A stretch of 64,000 nucleotides of DNA from Setaria digitata (lineage: Eukaryota > Nematoda > Chromadorea > Rhabditida > Setariidae), in contig RCAB01000133.1 of the NCBI GenBank assembly GCA_003640385.1, forward strand, positions 1-64,000, written 5' to 3'. The position numbers and the translations under genes are program-made. The notes below the pieces were generated by a model that had not been told where the DNA came from, made no database searches, and was given only the letters and a program-made list of their open reading frames with translations. Of this stretch, positions 62,401-64,000 are shown piece by piece (the first letter of the stretch is position 1; the number at the start of each line of letters is the position of its first letter).

Positions 62401-63838
62401 ATTTCAAATGATCAATAAAAAAAAAAAAACATTTTCAGATGCATTACCGTGCAGTTGTTGAACCACGAAATGTGCGAATATATGGGATAAAAGAAGTAAA
62501 ATATCGGATCGCTCAAAATTTCCGCTTGTTAAAAGTAATAGTAAAAGAGAATTTGATAGTGTCATTTGTGCTAATAATAATTTCCTAATTAAAATTTTCA
62601 ATAACTGATGATACCGTACTCTTGCCATGGAAAATATGATGAACGAAAAATTTTTGACAGTATGAATTATTAGATTTTGTCAGCCTTCAGATACAATTGA
62701 AGTATGGCATTATCTGCTCTAACTAATTTTGTAATTTCGCTTCGTATTTAAAGTAAGAATCGCTGAAGAGTTAGTATGAAAGTTATGAAGTGGTGACGGA
62801 AATAACTTAGCAAAAAGTTATAAATATGGCAATATTGTAGATTATACTGATAACTCTGAAACAAATTTTGGGTTGCTTGTTTGTTCTTATGATTTATACA
62901 ATATTTCGTGATTCCGTTAAACTGATAAGGAATTATCTTAATGATATCGACTTCGGCAATGTTTATTTGACACCTTACTTTTGGCACATTGATCGTAAAC
63001 GTGAAAATGAGGGAAAAATATTTTTGCATCCGTTAAGTAAAGCTGAAATGCGTGCGAATAATCTGATGGCACCAATCTCGTAAGTTTTCTCGGAAAATTT
63101 TTTTAGCAAACAATTTCAGCCGATGTAAGTGCTTCGATTTGACCTTCAACAGGTTAATTTTCGCTTTCTAAGCGAAAATTCTTCATTTCAGGCCACCGAC
63201 AAAGGCGGAAATACGCGCTTCATGGTTGCCACTTGCCAAATTCACCTTCTTATTCGTCACTGCTAGTTTTGTTGTCTTTGTTGACTTCGTCTTCTACAAA
63301 GTAGTTTATAATGTAAGTTGTGAGTTGGAATTGCTGTCTCTATGAAATTAGACGTAAGGAATTAATTGTCATCATGAAATTAATCTCTTCAACTATTTGT
63401 TAATCAGACACTTTGTATCATCTCATTTAGTGTGCTTTTAGGTTTCTAAATATACATCAAAATCAGTGACAAGCCAAAGTCACCAATTCTTCAGCTTTAA
63501 GGTATACTTTTAAAAGTTTGTGGAAGAATTGCAGACGGAAGAATTCTTCTAAAATTATTTATCACAAAACGGATGAATTCATAGATTTTTTTTTTAAATC
63601 AACAAATTAGTGATGTGATATCACTCTTGCTAAAAACGGTTGTACAAAAAAGAAGTTCCAGATTGATGGTACAGGATTTGTTGCTGATCTGGTGAATGAA
63701 ATGCTCGCATTTGATTTCAAAAAGCATATCAATCTAACGATATCGCTGGAGAAATGCATTTTTAACCCGGCAAAGCCAAATTGGCTATATGCCGTAAAAT
63801 ACATTTACTTCCCGCTTGTTATTATGCTTATTCTTCAG
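59446..63838 (+). CDS. DC-STAMP-domain membrane protein (SPE-42/SPE-49, DCST1/2 family), 3' truncated
   Basis: Thirteen exons are seen before the window ends: 59446-59650, 59942-60042, 60180-60417, 60778-60902, 61278-61391 (or to 61400), 61617-61712, 61919-62014, 62235-62363, 62439-62534, 62841-63079, 63192-63312, 63442-63501 and 63662-63838. All are phase-consistent; a GTAAAA donor follows the last. Membrane segments lie in exons 1-3 (PVGFLIASLLY, SLILTCAVTFAM, FRCAIICVLFGALG) and 10, 11 and 13. Family marks include the LSGGPIDNILQNF stretch and a cysteine-bearing extracellular part (YQCNEVFDKGVKKCHETF; KGKICDKFDTLQICQ; TFCDQM). In worms, flies and mammals these proteins act on sperm surfaces and are needed for fertilisation; the family's C-terminal RING-like finger would lie beyond the edge. 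Exon 4 needs a CG instead of AG acceptor at 60777. The start ATG may not be the first, and subfamily (SPE-42 or SPE-49) is not resolved. Confidence 0.82.
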
Positions 63839-64000
63839 GTAAAAATTAAAAATCTTTTACAGAGTGGAAAAGTCAATGCAGTTTGAACTGAAGCGACCTT
63901 GAATCCACTGATTTAGTCTTGATAGAACAAAATTCAGTGGAAATAATATTAAGCTGAAATTCTATAAATTTTCCTTGTAACAAGTTGGTATAATACTAAT
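63839..64000 (+). other. Intron of the DC-STAMP gene at the right edge
   Basis: The sequence after the GTAAAA donor has no further exon; the gene continues past the window. Confidence 0.6.

Noticed and set aside
1..64000. tRNA, rRNA, spliced-leader RNA, CRISPR arrays, intact transposons
   Set aside because: No cloverleaf with a GGTTCGA-type arm, no SL1-type leader, no regularly spaced repeats and no reverse transcriptase or transposase motifs were seen by eye. A covariance-model and repeat-library search would be the decisive test.

Overview
The window looks like chromosomal DNA of a parasitic nematode, most likely a clade III (filaria-like) worm. The evidence is AT-rich sequence, genes broken into many short exons with GT..TTTCAG/TTTTAG introns, TTTCAG-type acceptors placed immediately before start codons (the pattern left by spliced-leader trans-splicing), and a gene content of animal families that includes two nematode hallmarks: ShK-domain and SPE-42/DC-STAMP proteins. 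The species call is inference. Gene models were assembled by hand from splice sites, reading phase and recognised protein families. In most multi-exon models the exon phases close exactly.

Left part (1-15.6 kb). A minus-strand GSKIP-domain gene (1.0-2.1 kb) is followed by a largely unresolved 13 kb. That stretch contains a cysteine-rich minus-strand gene of unknown family (about 4.4-6.8 kb), a long purine tract, simple repeats and several isolated exon-like stretches.

Centre (15.6-43.7 kb). On the plus strand there is a WIPI/ATG-18 autophagy beta-propeller gene (15.7-20.3 kb), then minus-strand genes for a double ShK-domain protein (21.4-21.9 kb) and a membrane-anchored retinol-dehydrogenase-like SDR (26.2-29.5 kb). 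These are followed by a 20-exon plus-strand PHF14 chromatin reader (33.5-40.9 kb) and the succinate dehydrogenase assembly factor SDHAF3 (42.4-43.7 kb). PHF14 contains a 220-bp exon duplication abutting a single N, almost certainly an assembly artefact.

Right part (44.9-64 kb). Three minus-strand genes lie close together in one orientation and may form an operon: exosome subunit MTR3/EXOSC6 (54.9-53.5 kb), a CCCH + RWD-like + CHY zinc-finger protein (52.5-47.5 kb) and a TMEM72-like multipass membrane protein (47.1-44.9 kb). On the plus strand come a divergent TGF-beta family ligand (56.9-58.8 kb) and a DC-STAMP-domain sperm-type membrane protein (59.4 kb to beyond the right edge).

No tRNA, rRNA, CRISPR, intact transposon or bacterial-type operon was recognised. 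No novel biological system could be demonstrated. The points most worth checking are the unknown cysteine-rich gene, the atypical C terminus and low-complexity propeptide of the TGF-beta ligand, the altered FRRG motif of the WIPI protein, two apparent non-AG acceptors, and the assembly scar in PHF14.
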